A stretch of 64,000 nt of DNA. Source: Synaphobranchus kaupii (Eukaryota; Chordata; Actinopteri; Anguilliformes; Synaphobranchidae). Below are positions 63,156 to 64,000 of this stretch, piece by piece. The DNA lies in assembly GCA_029718625.1 (NCBI GenBank), contig CM056376.1:91706895-91770894 (forward strand), in the 5' to 3' direction. Numbering within the stretch: position 1 is the stretch's first letter; every line of letters starts with the position of its first letter. A model generated the notes under the pieces. It made no database searches. It saw only the letters and a list, made by a program, of their open reading frames with translations, and had not been told where the DNA came from. A program made the position numbers and the translations under genes.

Positions 63156-64000
63156 AAGGTGAGATGGATGCACATGCGGATGGCAACTGAAGGCGAAGAG
63201 TGACCGGGTTGAGCTTCCGAATGATCTTAAAGGGGCCCACAAACCGAGGTGCAAGTTTACGGGACTCCACTCGCAGGGGTAGGTCCCGTGTGGAAAGCCA
63301 CACTCATTGCCCCACCCGGTAAGAGGGAGCTGGATGGCGACGTCTGTTGGCCACCACCTTCTGTTTGGCCGAGGCGTGGAGAACAGAAGCGCGTACACGC
63401 TTCCAGACCGCTCAACACCTACGCACGAAGGAGCTGGCGGAAGGTACCTCCACATCTCTCTCCAGCTCCACGGCCAGGCACCGAAGAGTGCTCTCCAGAG
63501 TCTGGTTAGTGCGCTCCGTCTCTCCATTGGTCTCCGGGTGGAAACCGGAAGAAAGACTGACAGACACCCCCAATAGAGCACAAAAGGAGCGCCAGAACCT
63601 CACGGCGAATTGGGGACCGCGATCAGATACCACTTCTAGAGGAAGACTGTGAACCCTAAACACGTGATCTACAATTAACTGGGCAGTTTCAGGTGCAGAT
63701 GGCAGTTTGGGCAAGGCGATGAAGTGCGCCGCCTTCAAAAACCGATTAACCACCACTAAGATCACTGTGTTTCCGTGAGACACCAGCAAACCTTTGACGA
63801 AGTTGAGGGCGATGTGACTCCAGGGATGGCTGAGAACGGGTAGAGGACGTAAGAGACCCGAGGGAGGGAGCCGTGAACCCTTGTTGCGGGTGCAAACCGT
63901 ACAAGCGGCGACAAATTCCCGCACATCGCTCTTCAAGTGGTCGAAAATGCGTGATAACGCATCCGGTTTAACATTCTTCGAACCGGGACGATTAGTCAGA
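63156..64000 (-). pseudogene. Ty3/gypsy integrase region, decayed
   Basis: From the window end: a [12 protein letters not shown] tether after RNase H, then a jump to [17 protein letters not shown]. Most of the zinc-binding HHCC domain upstream of its Cys pair is deleted. The integrase core follows with Asp in VVSDRGPQF and, 35 residues later, Glu in the TER motif. The first catalytic Asp is replaced by Asn (ALNFV). The core frame stops at about 63412. A further frame (63300-63400) carries the post-core sequence [11 protein letters not shown] after a TGA. The integrase joins element DNA to the genome; this copy cannot. Confidence 0.88.

Larger units (their letters stand above)
62137..64000 (-). 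mobile_element. Ty3/gypsy retrotransposon, 3' part
   Basis: On the minus strand the order is pol remnant (RNase H end, integrase, chromodomain), polypurine tract, LTR. This is the layout of a chromodomain-bearing Ty3/gypsy element. The 5' part lies beyond the window. Stops, frameshifts and deletions make it inactive. Confidence 0.9.

Overview
The window is nuclear DNA from a ray-finned fish. Coding exons are small and scattered, with canonical GT/AG introns. CA/GT microsatellites are dense. Tc1, hAT, Kolobok/piggyBac-like and PIF/Harbinger-like DNA transposons, tRNA-derived SINEs and a Ty3/gypsy element with a chromodomain are typical of teleost genomes. The SINE type reminds me of early-branching teleosts such as eels or tarpons, but that is a weak impression.

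One cellular gene can be supported: the 5' half of POT1, the shelterin subunit that binds single-stranded telomeric DNA, on the minus strand. Nine coding exons run from a start codon at 33919 down to 8788. Their phases join without conflict into 388 codons, and every junction has AG and GT. Exons 6-9 carry OB1 and most of OB2. Exons 1-5 encode about 150 residues upstream of OB1 that human POT1 (as I remember it) lacks; their pattern looks like another OB fold. The rest of OB2 and the C-terminal TPP1-binding part were not found below 8788 and probably lie outside the window. Introns range from 400 bp to 7.4 kb and hold most of the transposons between 9 and 34 kb.

Layout. 1-8.8 kb: a Kolobok-like element with an internal hairpin, a hAT element inside a GT-rich minisatellite, and a LINE fragment. 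8.8-34 kb: POT1 exons and introns, with a piggyBac-like MITE, a 51-bp VNTR, a PIF/Harbinger-like pair member, a Tc1 MITE, a decayed Sleeping Beauty-type Tc1, a TTA-flanked PIF/Harbinger element and a 731-bp hAT foldback element. 34-50 kb: no convincing gene; a SINE, foldback elements, a tRNA-Arg-like relic and a 43-bp VNTR. 50-53 kb: two unrelated Tc1 elements six bases apart, one nearly intact, the other running into a 500-N assembly gap. 54.7-57.1 kb: a PIF/Harbinger-like element with a Myb/SANT-like ORF, then a 38-bp VNTR. 57-62 kb: microsatellites and a small MITE. 62.1-64 kb: the 3' LTR and decayed pol end of a Ty3/gypsy retrotransposon.

Apart from POT1, nearly all open frames are chance frames in repeats or transposon relics. 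All calls come from reading the sequence; nothing was searched or aligned by computer.
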